From Desulfobaculum sp044987625 (lineage in GTDB: Bacteria; Desulfobacterota; Desulfovibrionia; Desulfovibrionales; Desulfovibrionaceae): a DNA stretch of 64,000 bases. Below the pieces are notes generated by a model. That model worked only from the letters and a program-made list of their open reading frames with translations, made no database searches and was not told the DNA's origin. Made by a program: the position numbers and the translations under genes. The stretch lies in the NCBI RefSeq assembly GCF_044987625.1, contig NZ_JBJDSB010000001.1, forward strand, positions 1 through 64,000, read 5' to 3'. Shown in pieces: positions 8,928 through 17,858 of the stretch; position 1 is the stretch's first letter, and every line of letters starts with the position of its first letter.

Positions 8928-10922
8928 ATGAACACGGCCTACCACAAGGCAAACGCCATCCTTGCCGACCGTTTTGAAACGGTTGAGCAGCGCGCAGGGC
9001 GCCCCGAGGCAACGCAAGACCTGAAGGAAATCGTGGACAAGGGCGTCAGCCTTATCACCGCGCGCCCGGAAACGGCCCGCAGTACCGCCGCGCGCCATGT
9101 GCTGGGCCAGGTCGCCTCCGGCCATCATAAACGCCTCATTGAGGAAATAGCCGCGGACGTGCAGGACATCGTGCGTGAACGCGACGGCCGTCTGCTGCGC
9201 GGCATCACCTGCCGTCATGGCGAACTGCGCTTTTTGCCGGATGTGCTCCTGCCCGCCACGGAGGACGCCGTCCGGCAATGGACAGCATTCCTCAATGCGT
9301 TGGAACGGCGCGTACTCATCGTGGACGACCCGGTCACCGGCCTGCGCGGGCGCATCCCCTTCCGGGACGGGGCGTGGCTGTCGGACATCATTTACGCCGC
9401 GGACGTCACCTCGGCGGTCTTTCCGCCGGGGCTGACCCGCGTGGACGGGCGCATGACCCTGCGCGGCGTCGCCCCCATCAGCGCGGACATTGACCTGCAC
9501 GGCGCGCTGACCGTGGACCTTGAGGCCATGCAGGGCGGGCCGTCGCCGGTGCGGCGCGTGCGCGGTACACTGCGCATCCATGCGGGCGGCATCCACACTC
9601 CGCAGGACCTGCCCCTGCCGCCCGAAACCTTGGCGCAATGGGGATGCGGGCATGAAACCGCCATCACCCTCAACGACAGGGTGCGCCTGCACCTGCTGCA
9701 CGAGCAGGCCGGGGACGACACGGTGCCCTGCCTTGTGGAATCACCGGGCGGCCAGCGCATTGAGGCGCGCTCGCGCCGCTTTATCTGGGACGGCGCGCGG
9801 TGGACACGGTTCAAACGCGAACTGCCGCCGGAACTCGTCTACGCCCTGAACAAAAAGCTCCAGCGCGTGTGCACGGGGCTTGGCCTTGGCGACGCCCTCC
9901 TGCCCGAGGACCGGGAGTCTCCGGATATGCTGGCGGCCAGTGCGGGCAACATCGCGGCGCTGCTGGCCATGGGCCGCGGCGCGCACCGCCCCAGCACGGC
10001 GCGGACCATCGACAAAGCCCTGCGCGAGGCCATCCTGCGCGTGGAGCGCCCCCTTGACGGCATGCGCCCCATCATCGCCGGCGAAGGCGGATACCGCTTT
10101 CTCGGCCCGGACCAACTCTCCGCCAGTCTCGACGCGGCCATGCAGCCACTGTCCGATGCCCGCCTTGAGCGGGCGGCGCAGGCCCTGCGCGCCAGTTGCG
10201 CACCCGAAAAGCAAGGACAAGCCAAGGCCGACACACGGTACCTTCGCACCTTGCTTGAGCCGGACCGCACACTGGATAACGTCCTGCGCTCCGGCGGACG
10301 CACCCTTGTTTTCCTCAATAATATGTTTTCGTCCAAGGCCGCCCGCGCCCGCGCGGCGGACATCATTACGCCCATCCGCGCCAACCTGCGCGGCCTGCTG
10401 GGTAAGAAGCCACCGCAGGAGACCCTCATCGCCCTGCTCAAAAGCGCCGGAGCGCAGACCATGGAAACACTGGAACGCAAATACGGCGGGCACACGGGCG
10501 CGGTCCATCAACTGGGCACCGCGCTGGTCAACCTTGGCACCACGCCGCCGCTGCGCCTTATCCGCGAATTCCAAACCGCCACCTACTCCGCGCAGGACGA
10601 GGCGCTGGAGGCGGACATCGCCCTGCTCACGCGCCTGCTCGACTACGGCGCGGGGAGTCTGGACGACGCCCTGCGTCCCCAGCACATGCCTCCAGACGGC
10701 CACACCGACGGCAAAGTCCTGCGCGGCTGTCTGCTGGTGAACCTGCACAGCTTTCTGGTGGAGGCGGTCAAGAACCAGTCCTTTGACCTCGACGCGGCGT
10801 CGCCGACAGCCATTGTGGAGGGCCTGCTGGCCCAGCTGGACCGCTACCTGCCCGTCCTGCCGCAATATAACGCCCTCTGCGCGGCGGCGCAGCGCAACGC
10901 GGAGCGCAAAGACACCAGCTAA
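8928..10922 (+). CDS. large protein of unknown family
   Basis: A 664-residue soluble protein with no signal peptide, membrane segment, zinc motif, P-loop or repeat that I recognise. The first 150 residues are helical and charged. Residues about 150-290 are rich in beta-type sequence (for example LRGRIPFRDGAWLSDIIY and a segment about imposing radical values of Gly/Val). The last 350 residues are helical with alternating leucine and alanine. I chose ATG 8928 over TTG 8919; neither has a clear ribosome site. Third-position GC is as high as in its neighbours, so recent transfer is not indicated. It is alone between a permease and a small lipoprotein. Function cannot be assigned. Confidence 0.8.
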   Translation: MNTAYHKANAILADRFETVEQRAGRPEATQDLKEIVDKGVSLITARPETARSTAARHVLGQVASGHHKRLIEEIAADVQDIVRERDGRLLRGITCRHGELRFLPDVLLPATEDAVRQWTAFLNALERRVLIVDDPVTGLRGRIPFRDGAWLSDIIYAADVTSAVFPPGLTRVDGRMTLRGVAPISADIDLHGALTVDLEAMQGGPSPVRRVRGTLRIHAGGIHTPQDLPLPPETLAQWGCGHETAITLNDRVRLHLLHEQAGDDTVPCLVESPGGQRIEARSRRFIWDGARWTRFKRELPPELVYALNKKLQRVCTGLGLGDALLPEDRESPDMLAASAGNIAALLAMGRGAHRPSTARTIDKALREAILRVERPLDGMRPIIAGEGGYRFLGPDQLSASLDAAMQPLSDARLERAAQALRASCAPEKQGQAKADTRYLRTLLEPDRTLDNVLRSGGRTLVFLNNMFSSKAARARAADIITPIRANLRGLLGKKPPQETLIALLKSAGAQTMETLERKYGGHTGAVHQLGTALVNLGTTPPLRLIREFQTATYSAQDEALEADIALLTRLLDYGAGSLDDALRPQHMPPDGHTDGKVLRGCLLVNLHSFLVEAVKNQSFDLDAASPTAIVEGLLAQLDRYLPVLPQYNALCAAAQRNAERKDTS

Positions 10923-10938
10923 CAGCAAAGGTTGCGCT

Positions 10939-10967
10939 TGCAAAAATACAAAACCTTTCGTACATGC
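10939..10967 (+). promoter_or_regulatory. candidate promoter for small lipoprotein
   Basis: TTGCAA (10939-10944), a 17-base spacer and TACATG (10962-10967), placed 68 bases before the lipoprotein start and just after the previous gene's stop, in a locally A-rich stretch. Confidence 0.4.
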
Positions 10968-11034
10968 TGAAAAACTGCTGCCGCCGCCCTGCGCGGCGCG
11001 GCCCCCTCACCATAACGATGCCCATGGAGAAACC

Positions 11035-11193
11035 ATGCAGATGCTGAAAAAATTGTTCATCATCACCTGCGCCTGCATCATGCTGGCTACGGTGGTTGGC
11101 TGTCAGGACGAAGGCCCCGCGGAAAAGGCGGGCAAGAAGATTGATCAGGCTGTTGACTCCCTCAAGGACAAAGCCGACAAGCTGATGGAATAG
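11035..11193 (+). CDS. small lipoprotein
   Basis: A 52-residue protein. A lysine-containing start (MQMLKK), a hydrophobic core and VVGC at residues 21-23 form a lipoprotein signal, so cysteine 23 would be lipidated. The mature part is a short amphipathic helix rich in lysine and aspartate (KAGKKIDQAVDSLKDKADK). It resembles the entericidin-like or stress-induced small lipoproteins only in general shape. A GGAGA site precedes ATG 11035, and a terminator follows directly, so it is probably a single-gene transcript. Confidence 0.75.
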   Translation: MQMLKKLFIITCACIMLATVVGCQDEGPAEKAGKKIDQAVDSLKDKADKLME

Positions 11194-11200
11194 CATGGAT

Positions 11201-11232
11201 AAAGCCGCCCTCTTGGGCGGCTTTCCTTGTTT
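11201..11232 (+). terminator. terminator after small lipoprotein
   Basis: Ten-base arms AAAGCCGCCC (11201-11210) and GGGCGGCTTT (11215-11224) with a TCTT loop, then CCTTGTTTT. It begins seven bases after the stop codon. Confidence 0.8.
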
Positions 11233-11339
11233 TGGGCGGGGAAGCATGGCTCTCGGCGTTTTGGGAGTGCTTCCCGCAGGACAGGCCCTCTGCCTCAGCG
11301 CGGCGCCCAGCACGGAGTACGCCTCGCGCCGCGCGGGCG

Positions 11340-11897
11340 TTAGCCCGTCGCCGACGGCGGCATGGGCGGCGCAGGACGCGGCTTCACCATACGCAGCACC
11401 ATCGCGCCAACGCGCCCCACAAATTCCTCCTGCGTACGCCAGCCATGGGCGACGTAAAACTGTACCGCGCGCACATTGGGCTTATAGACCTCAAGGCTTG
11501 CCTCGGCGTGCCCGGCGGCGAATATCACCGATTCGGCATGCTCCAGAAGCATCCGCCCCACTCCCTGCCTGCGGTAGCCGGTATCCACCCACAGCAGGCT
11601 GATGTGCGAGCCGCTGACCACATTCACCATCCCGGCCAGCGCGCCGCCGCCTCCGCCGGGGTGCAGCAGCGCGTCCCCGGCCGTGTGCGCCGCGCCCGCG
11701 CCGTTTCCGGTGCACTCGCACACGCGGATGCTGGGCCACTGGAGCAACAGGGCCGAGTTCACCTCATCAATGCGTTCCGGCATATCCTCGGCGGGCACAA
11801 TGCCCCGGTACACCTCGGGCATGGTCCGGGCGACGATATCCACCAAAAAGGGAATGTCCTTGGGCTGCGCCTCGCGCAGACGAAATTGCATGGGCAT
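11340..11897 (-). CDS. GNAT-family N-acetyltransferase
   Basis: A 185-residue acetyl-CoA-dependent acetyltransferase. The acetyl-CoA pyrophosphate loop is seen as YRRQGVGRMLLEHAE, followed by the usual C-terminal beta-alpha unit (SLEVYKPNVRAVQFYVAHGW). A glycine-rich insert (HPGGGGGA) lies before the core strand. The substrate cannot be inferred. It is separated from the fumarase operon upstream by a terminator, so it probably has its own promoter. Confidence 0.85.
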   Translation of the reverse strand: MPMQFRLREAQPKDIPFLVDIVARTMPEVYRGIVPAEDMPERIDEVNSALLLQWPSIRVCECTGNGAGAAHTAGDALLHPGGGGGALAGMVNVVSGSHISLLWVDTGYRRQGVGRMLLEHAESVIFAAGHAEASLEVYKPNVRAVQFYVAHGWRTQEEFVGRVGAMVLRMVKPRPAPPMPPSATG

Positions 11898-11953
11898 GGC
11901 TCCACTGTGCCCCGAAGCCCGGCGCGCCGCAACACGCCCGCGCCTCGGGACGG

Positions 11954-11984
11954 AAAAAGGGCCGCCCCGCGAAGGACGGCCCCA
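11954..11984 (-). terminator. terminator of the frd-fum operon
   Basis: On the minus strand a GC-rich stem (GGGCCG with CGGCCC plus inner pairs, loop around TTCGC) is followed by TTTTT. It lies 22 bases after the fumarase beta-subunit stop. Confidence 0.75.
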
Positions 11985-12005
11985 AAGCTCTCCAAACGGA
12001 AACGG

Positions 12006-12569
12006 CTAGGCGTCTTCCAATCCAACAGCGGCAAGGTCGGGCTTGGCGTACAGCTCGCCGCCCTTGCAGTCATTAATAACCAGCACCGGAAAGTTCTCCA
12101 CCGTCAGTTCACGGATGGCCTCCGGCCCCAAGTCGTCAAAGGCGATAACGCGCGCGGCCGTGATGCACTTGGACAGCAGCGCGCCAGCGCCGCCCGTCGC
12201 GCCAAAGTAGACGCCAGTGTGGCGGACAAGAGCCTCCTTAACGGCTGAACTGCGCTTGCCCTTGCCGATGGACGCCTTCTGCCCCAGCTCATGCAGACGC
12301 GGGGCGTAGGTATCCATACGGTAGCTGGTGGTAGGCCCCGCCGCGCCAATGGGCCGTCCGGGCGGCGCCGGGCTTGGCCCAACGTAGTAGATAACGCTGC
12401 CGCTTAGGTCAAAGGGCAATGGCTCGCCATTATCAATCATATCCATCAGGCGCTTATGGGCGGCGTCGCGCGCGGTGTACACCGTGCCGGACAAAAACAC
12501 CACATCGCCCGCCCGAAGTTGTGCCACGTCCGCGTCAGTCAACGGAGCCTGCAGATGGTATTCGGCCAT
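12006..12569 (-). CDS. class I fumarate hydratase, beta subunit
   Basis: Small subunit of the two-subunit, oxygen-sensitive iron-sulfur fumarase that interconverts fumarate and malate. The 187-residue protein matches the C-terminal domain of one-piece class I fumarases: LSGTVYTARDAAHKR near residue 27, the glycine/proline-rich IYYVGPSPAPPGRPIGAAGPTT segment region near 65-85, and KGKRSS. The ATG overlaps the alpha-subunit stop by one base (TAATG), which ties their translation. It is the last gene of the frdCAB-fumAB operon and is followed by a terminator. Tartrate dehydratase is a close relative, but the frd context favours fumarase. Confidence 0.92.
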   Translation of the reverse strand: MAEYHLQAPLTDADVAQLRAGDVVFLSGTVYTARDAAHKRLMDMIDNGEPLPFDLSGSVIYYVGPSPAPPGRPIGAAGPTTSYRMDTYAPRLHELGQKASIGKGKRSSAVKEALVRHTGVYFGATGGAGALLSKCITAARVIAFDDLGPEAIRELTVENFPVLVINDCKGGELYAKPDLAAVGLEDA

Positions 12570-13405
12570 TAGAGCACCACCTCCTCATGCCGGATGGAAT
12601 GGCACTGCACATTCACAGCCAGCGGCAGGCTGGCCAGATGACAGGGCGCCATCTCAATCTTCACGCCAAGGCAGGTGGTCTTGCCGCCAAGGCCCATAGG
12701 CCCAATGCCCAGCTTGTTGATATCGGTCAGGAGCTGCTCTTCCAGCTTGGCGATTTCCGGGTCGGGGTGCGCCTCGCTCAGGCCGCGCATCAGGGCGTGC
12801 TTGGCCATGATGGGCGCGCGCTCGAAGGTGCCGCCAATGCCGATGCCCAGCATGGTGGGCGGGCAGGGGTTGGGGCCGGCCTCAATGACGCGGCGCAGAA
12901 CAAACTCGCGGATGCCCTCCCACCCCTGCGCGGGGGTGAGCATAGTCACGCGGGACATATTCTCAGAGCCGCCGCCCTTGGCCATAAAAGCGATTTTCAG
13001 CTTGTCGCCGGGGACGAAGTCGAAATTGATAATGGCCGGGGAATTGTCCCCGGTATTTTTGCGGGTCATGGGGTCGCAGGATGATTTGCGCAGGTAGCCT
13101 TCGGCGTAGCCCTGCCGCATCCCGTCCTCAATGGCCTGCTTCAGCCCGCCCTGCACGTGAACGTCCTCGCCCACGTCCACATAGAAGACGGCCAATCCAC
13201 AGTCCTGACACAGCGGCAGTCCCGTTTCCTCCGCAAGCTCGGAATTTTCCAGCAATTCGCGGAAGACCTCTTGGGCCGCCGGGGAGTCTTCGTCCTCCAG
13301 CCCTTTCCGGAACGCCGCCTTCACGTCGTCCGGCAGTTTCACACTGGCCTCCCGTACCAACCCGGCGACTGCCGCCGTGATGGTGGACGCCTCCACTATG
13401 CGCAT
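12569..13405 (-). CDS. class I fumarate hydratase, alpha subunit
   Basis: The 278-residue large subunit carries the 4Fe-4S cluster and most of the active site. It matches the N-terminal domain of class I fumarases: LPLCQDCGLAVFYVDVG (Cys66, Cys69), TGDNSPAIINFDFVPGD, GGGSENMS and GPNPCPPTMLGIGIGGT. The ATG at 13405 begins the family N-terminus, and the preceding in-frame extension overlaps frdB coding sequence. A GGAAGGAGAG stretch lies just upstream. It sits 35 bases after frdB and overlaps the beta subunit by one base. Placing fumarase directly behind fumarate reductase gives a malate-to-succinate module. Confidence 0.94.
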   Translation of the reverse strand: MRIVEASTITAAVAGLVREASVKLPDDVKAAFRKGLEDEDSPAAQEVFRELLENSELAEETGLPLCQDCGLAVFYVDVGEDVHVQGGLKQAIEDGMRQGYAEGYLRKSSCDPMTRKNTGDNSPAIINFDFVPGDKLKIAFMAKGGGSENMSRVTMLTPAQGWEGIREFVLRRVIEAGPNPCPPTMLGIGIGGTFERAPIMAKHALMRGLSEAHPDPEIAKLEEQLLTDINKLGIGPMGLGGKTTCLGVKIEMAPCHLASLPLAVNVQCHSIRHEEVVL

Positions 13406-13440
13406 TGTGTCTCTCCTTCCTCTCGCCTTCTGACGGGCAT

Positions 13441-14184
13441 TTACCCTTTGCCGGGTAAAAAGCGTTTGATGGCGGCAAGGCCCATCTTGCGGCGCAAAAA
13501 GCCAAGCTGATTCTGGAGCGGCAACCCCTTGGGGCACACATCCTCACAGCCCAGCAGGCCCATACAGCCGAAAATGCCCTCGTCGTCTCCGATGACCTCG
13601 AAGTACTCCGTCTCCGTGCGTTGGTCGCGGGGGTCAAGCATGAACCGCGCCACGCGGTTCAGCCCCGCCGCGCCCAGAAAGTCCTGCCGCATGCGCGCCG
13701 TACCGCACCCTGCGATGCAGCACCCGCACTCAATGCAGCGCTCCAGCTCGTAGATGTCGTTGGCAAGGGCGTTGTCCATCCGCTCCTCTTGGGCCAGCGG
13801 GTCAAACACCTTGTCCGTGTGCACCCATGAACCGACGCGCGAATACATTTCCCGGAACCAGCGGCCTGTGTCAACGGATAAGTCGCCGACAAGCTTGAAG
13901 ATAGGAAGCGGCATCAATGTGATGCGCTCCGGCAGGTCTGCGGTTTTGGTCTTGCAGGCAAGGTCCGGGCGGCCATTGATCAGCATGCCGCACGCGCCGC
14001 AAATGCCCGCGCGGCAGCAAAAATCAAACTGCAACGACGGGTCCTGCTCCTCGCGTATCCGCGTCAGCGCGATAAAGAGCGTCATGGACGGCGTTTCAGG
14101 CAGCACGAACGTTTCCATATGCGGGGCGCTGTCCTTGTCCTGAGGCGTATACCGGAAGATATCAAAGGTAAGTGTGCGTGCCAT
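13441..14184 (-). CDS. frdB: fumarate reductase iron-sulfur subunit
   Basis: A 247-residue electron-transfer subunit linking quinol oxidation to the flavoprotein. The plant-type 2Fe-2S motif is CCRAGICGACG with a distal cysteine in DLACKT. The bacterial ferredoxin-type part has CIECGCCIAGC, and the last cluster motif is seen in GCMGLLGCEDVCPKG. ATG 14184 follows the frdA stop by two bases and gives the usual family length; the longer open frame runs into frdA and is rejected. Gene order frdC-frdA-frdB is that of diheme menaquinol:fumarate reductases. Confidence 0.95.
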   Translation of the reverse strand: MARTLTFDIFRYTPQDKDSAPHMETFVLPETPSMTLFIALTRIREEQDPSLQFDFCCRAGICGACGMLINGRPDLACKTKTADLPERITLMPLPIFKLVGDLSVDTGRWFREMYSRVGSWVHTDKVFDPLAQEERMDNALANDIYELERCIECGCCIAGCGTARMRQDFLGAAGLNRVARFMLDPRDQRTETEYFEVIGDDEGIFGCMGLLGCEDVCPKGLPLQNQLGFLRRKMGLAAIKRFLPGKG

Positions 14185-14186
14185 GC

Positions 14187-16022
14187 CTAGTCCTTTGTGC
14201 TGTCCATGGAAATGATGCTGCCACCGCCATAGCCCCTGTCGCCGGGCGGAATCTCCATCACCTGCGTTGCGGCTTCGTAGCGCAGCGTGGGCACGTCCGC
14301 CCCGCTGTCCGGCCATGTGGCCAGCGTGCGGCTCAGCCAGTCGCGGTCGTTGCGGGCGGGGTAATCCTCGCGGGCGTGGCTGCCCCGGCTTTCGGTGCGC
14401 TGGAGCGCGCCATAGGCAATGCACTGCGCCAGCCGAACCATTCCCGGCAACTTAAGCGCCAGCCCAAGCTCCGGATTCGGCCCATGCCCACCGGACTTCA
14501 GGCCAATGCGCGCCGCGCGCTGCTGCACCTCGCGCAGGCGCTCCACCGCGTTTTCCAGCCCCTCGCCCGTACGGAAAATATGCACGCCGTCCTGCAGGGC
14601 GTCCTGCATGGCGTCGCGCACGGCATAGACGTTTTCGTCGCCGTCCGCGCCGGAGGAGAGCCGCGAGATACGGTCCTCCACCTGCGCTGCGGCGTCGCGC
14701 ATGGCGCCGGTGGTCCAGGTGGCCTCGCGCCCCTTGAGGTACTCCACCACCTTGGCCCCAACCACCATGCCCGCCACCACGGTCTCCGCAAGGGAGTTGC
14801 CGCCAAGGCGGTTGAATCCGTGCATATCCCAGCATGCGGCCTCGCCCGCGGCAAACAGCCCTTCCAGCCCGTAGGCCTTGCCGTCCTTGTCCGTGCGCAC
14901 GCCGCCCATGGAATAGTGCTGCACGGGCTTGACGGGAATCAGGCTCTCCACCGGGTCAATGCCAAGGAAATTCTGGCAGATGTCGTCCACCTCGCGCAGT
15001 TTGACGCGGATGTGCTCCTCGCCAAGGTGGCGGATGTCCAGCCACAAGTGCTCGCCATAGGCGCTCTTTACGCCCTTGCCCTCGCGGATATGGTGCATCA
15101 TCCAGCGCGAGACCACGTCACGCGAGGCAAGCTCGGCCTTGTCCGGCTCGTAGGTGTTCATAAAGCGCTCCTCGTTCACGTCGAGGAGCGTGCCGCCGTC
15201 GCCGCGACAGCCCTCGGTGACGAGGATATAGGTCGGCACAATGCCTGTGGGGTGGAACTGAATGGCCTCCATGTTGCCAAGGGGCACCACGCCTGTATCC
15301 AGCACCGCCGCATGCGCGCCGCCGTCATTAATGACGGCGTTGGTGGACTCGCGGTAGATGCGGCCAAAGCCGCCGGACGCCACCAGCGTGGCCTTGGCCA
15401 GATAGGCGCGCAGTTCGCCCGTGCGCAGGCACCGGGCAATGGCGCCCATACACTCGTGCCCGTCATGGATAAGCGAGACCACCTCCACCTTGTCATGCAC
15501 GGTCACGCCCAGTTCGGCGGCGCGGTTGTCCATGGTGTACAGCACGGTGTGGCCCGTGCCGTCGGAGGTATAGCAGGTGCGCCACTTGGCGGTGCCGCCA
15601 AAGTTGCGCGCGGTGATAAGGCCCTCGTTCTCGGGCTTCTCAAATTTCTCGAAGCGTTCGCCACCCTTGTAGTAAAAGCTTTTTCCGCCCACCACGCGGT
15701 TCCACGGCACGCCCCAGTGCGCCATCTGGCGCATGGCAATGGGCGCATTGTCGCAAAACAGACGCGCCACTTCCTGATCACACCCCCAGTCCGAACCCTT
15801 CACAGTATCCAAAAAGTGCACGTCCGGGCTATCGCCCTCGCCCATGACACAGTTGCCCAGCGCCGCCTGCATACCGCCCTGCGCCGCCGAGGAATGCGAC
15901 CGCCGCGCCGGAACGATGCTGAGGCAGATGGAGTCGAACCCCGCTCCAGCAGCCTCAATGGCAACACGTTCCCCGGCCAGCCCTGCGCCGATGGACAGCA
16001 CATCCGTCACGAAAGTTTGCAT
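14187..16022 (-). CDS. frdA: fumarate reductase flavoprotein subunit
   Basis: Catalytic subunit that reduces fumarate to succinate on the cytoplasmic side. The 611-residue protein has an N-terminal FAD fold (SIGAGLAGERVAIEAAGAG) and the covalent-FAD region RRSHSSAAQGGMQAALGN, whose histidine is the expected flavin attachment site. Later come HPTGIVPTYILVTEGCRGDGG and the FAD-contacting segment GEAACWDMHGFNRLGGNSL. ATG 16022 lies 20 bases after the frdC stop. The operon with fumarase points to reduction direction during growth, although such enzymes can also oxidise succinate. Confidence 0.96.
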   Translation of the reverse strand: MQTFVTDVLSIGAGLAGERVAIEAAGAGFDSICLSIVPARRSHSSAAQGGMQAALGNCVMGEGDSPDVHFLDTVKGSDWGCDQEVARLFCDNAPIAMRQMAHWGVPWNRVVGGKSFYYKGGERFEKFEKPENEGLITARNFGGTAKWRTCYTSDGTGHTVLYTMDNRAAELGVTVHDKVEVVSLIHDGHECMGAIARCLRTGELRAYLAKATLVASGGFGRIYRESTNAVINDGGAHAAVLDTGVVPLGNMEAIQFHPTGIVPTYILVTEGCRGDGGTLLDVNEERFMNTYEPDKAELASRDVVSRWMMHHIREGKGVKSAYGEHLWLDIRHLGEEHIRVKLREVDDICQNFLGIDPVESLIPVKPVQHYSMGGVRTDKDGKAYGLEGLFAAGEAACWDMHGFNRLGGNSLAETVVAGMVVGAKVVEYLKGREATWTTGAMRDAAAQVEDRISRLSSGADGDENVYAVRDAMQDALQDGVHIFRTGEGLENAVERLREVQQRAARIGLKSGGHGPNPELGLALKLPGMVRLAQCIAYGALQRTESRGSHAREDYPARNDRDWLSRTLATWPDSGADVPTLRYEAATQVMEIPPGDRGYGGGSIISMDSTKD

Positions 16023-16042
16023 GATGCGTTCCCTTGCGAGCT

Positions 16043-16699
16043 TTAGAAAAGGTCCATGAAGTAGAACCGAAGCAGCGTAATGAAGCCGATGGCGATAAAG
16101 CACAGCGTCACGATATTTTCACGCTTTTTGAGGATGCCGCGCCTGTCGCTGCGGATAAAGCCCCACTTCACGCCAATGCGGTAGAACCCGATGCCCACGT
16201 GTAGTTCCACCGCAGGCAGCAGGACCAAATACAGGGCCATAAGCCAGCCGCCCTGCACGCGCGCCGCGCTCTTTATGGATGTGATGGGAAAATCGGTGAG
16301 CACCACCCAGAGGTGGATGGAGCCAAGGATGAGGACCACCATGGCGGTAACAACCTGCACCAGCCACAGCCACGTATCCGTGTGCCGCATGGCGCGGGAA
16401 TGCTTCCAGATGGCCTTTTGCTCGCGCATGCGGAAGGGAATCTTCCGCGCGGCAAGGACGAAGTGAACCAACATCACCAGCGCGATAAGCGGCCCGCCCA
16501 CCTGCGCCATATAGGTGTACTCGAAGAACCACGCCAAGGCGTCCATCACGCCCCGCCCAAGCAGGATGCTGGACACCAGCACAAGGTGGGACCACATAAA
16601 CAGCACCAGTCCCGCCCCGGTCAACATCTGCAGCCAGTCCATGTACGCCGCCGCCCTGCCGGGCTTTTCAACGTGCATGGTGGAATCCACAACCGCCAT
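16043..16699 (-). CDS. frdC: fumarate reductase diheme cytochrome b subunit
   Basis: A 218-residue membrane anchor with five hydrophobic helices that oxidises menaquinol and passes electrons to FrdB. Four histidines spaced as in the Wolinella-type diheme anchor are present at positions 38, 79, 129 and 167 (WSH, LVH, SIH, VELH), consistent with two b hemes. Glu165, two residues before the last histidine, is in the place of the glutamate that the Wolinella enzyme uses for its compensating proton path. ATG 16699 has a GGAGG site. It is the first gene of the operon. Confidence 0.94.
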   Translation of the reverse strand: MAVVDSTMHVEKPGRAAAYMDWLQMLTGAGLVLFMWSHLVLVSSILLGRGVMDALAWFFEYTYMAQVGGPLIALVMLVHFVLAARKIPFRMREQKAIWKHSRAMRHTDTWLWLVQVVTAMVVLILGSIHLWVVLTDFPITSIKSAARVQGGWLMALYLVLLPAVELHVGIGFYRIGVKWGFIRSDRRGILKKRENIVTLCFIAIGFITLLRFYFMDLF

Positions 16700-16820
16700 A
16701 TCAACCTCCGACTTCAGGTCTCGAAAGCGGCGTGCGGCCCGCCGACCAGCGCGCGCCCAAAAGCAAGCGCCCACCACAGCGGCCCCGGCACGCAGGTCCA
16801 TAATCTACGAGCACTAGAAG

Positions 16821-16847
16821 TCTTTATTACTGACGCAACATTGTCAA
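16821..16847 (-). promoter_or_regulatory. candidate promoter of the frd-fum operon
   Basis: On the minus strand TTGACA (16842-16847), a 15-base spacer and TAAAGA (16821-16826). The spacer is shorter than ideal. It predicts a 5' leader of about 115 bases before frdC. Confidence 0.45.
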
Positions 16848-17027
16848 TTCAAAAAGATTTTTCACATACAGCATCCAGACAGCTCGCAGGGCACGCTCCA
16901 GAGTGACGCCCCAAGTAGCCGTTTCCTCGACCAACCAGCCCCACATGAATCGCGCCCCCTTACACATGCGGCACAACTCCACACCAATCCATCGCAATGA
17001 GCCCCAACTCCCCCCAGCACACCACAC

Positions 17028-17058
17028 AAAAACGCCCACCCGGCGGGCCGGATGGGCG
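17028..17058 (-). terminator. terminator of exonuclease III gene
   Basis: On the minus strand CGCCCATCCGG (17048-17058) pairs with CCGGGTGGGCG (17033-17043) with one mismatch, followed by TTTTT. It lies about 36 bases after the gene's stop. Confidence 0.75.
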
Positions 17059-17093
17059 GTTGATTCTGCATGAGCGGGCAGGAGACGCGGGAG

Positions 17094-17858
17094 CTAAAAC
17101 TCAAGCTCCACGCCAAGGGGGCAGTGGTCGGAGCCGGTAACGTCCGACTCAATCCATGCGCGTTTGACGTTATCGCGCAGTTCTTCGGACACAAACACGT
17201 AGTCGATGCGCCACCCTACGTTCCGGTCACGCGCTCCGCCGCGGTAGGTCCACCATGTGTAGTTTTCCGGCCCGTCATCAAACATGCGGAATGTGTCGAT
17301 GTAGCCCGAGGCAACCAGCTTATCCAGCCACTCGCGCTCAATGGGCAAAAAGCCGGTGATCTTTTCGTTTTCCTTGGGGCGGGCAAGGTCGATGGGCTTG
17401 TGCGCGGTGTTGAAGTCGCCAAAGACCACGATGGGCTTCTTTTTGCGCAGTTCCTCGGCGTATTCCAAAAACGCGTCGTAGTAGCCCAGCTTGTACTGAA
17501 GCCTGTCGTCCCCCATGCCGCCGTTGGGGAAGTAAATATTGAACATGTAGAACTGTTCATACTCAAGCAGGATACAGCGTCCCTCGCCCCGGTAGCGCTC
17601 GTCGGCAAGGCCATAGGACACCGCCAGCGGAGCCTGACGGCACAGGCACGCCGTGCCGGAGTAGCCCTTCTTCACCTTGGAAGGATTCCAGAAGGCCATC
17701 CAGCCCTCGGGGTTGCGCTGGTCGGCGGCCAACTGATGCGGCTCGGCCTTGATTTCCTGTACGCCCACCACATCGGCGTCGCACTGGTCCAGCCACTGCC
17801 AAAAGCCCTTTTTCGCGACGGCGCGAAAGCCATTAATGTTCCACGAAATCAGCTTCAT
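17094..17858 (-). CDS. xth: exodeoxyribonuclease III
   Basis: AP endonuclease and 3'-5' exonuclease of base-excision repair, using a divalent metal. The 254-residue protein starts MKLISWNINGFRA and has the metal glutamate in VVGVQEIKAE, NIYFPNGG, the catalytic FGDFNTAH, RIDYVFVS and the C-terminal GSDHCPLGVELEF with the active histidine. This is the full family pattern. It overlaps the upstream phosphoesterase by four bases (ATGA), so the two are coupled. A terminator follows. Confidence 0.96.
   Translation of the reverse strand: MKLISWNINGFRAVAKKGFWQWLDQCDADVVGVQEIKAEPHQLAADQRNPEGWMAFWNPSKVKKGYSGTACLCRQAPLAVSYGLADERYRGEGRCILLEYEQFYMFNIYFPNGGMGDDRLQYKLGYYDAFLEYAEELRKKKPIVVFGDFNTAHKPIDLARPKENEKITGFLPIEREWLDKLVASGYIDTFRMFDDGPENYTWWTYRGGARDRNVGWRIDYVFVSEELRDNVKRAWIESDVTGSDHCPLGVELEF

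Larger units (their letters stand above)
16700..17093. other. intergenic region upstream of the frd operon
   Basis: No gene is visible. It carries a candidate frd promoter (16821-16847, minus strand) in an AT-rich patch and the exonuclease III terminator (17028-17058, minus strand). The middle (about 16862-17027) shows no clear structure and no binding site that I can name with confidence. Confidence 0.55.
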
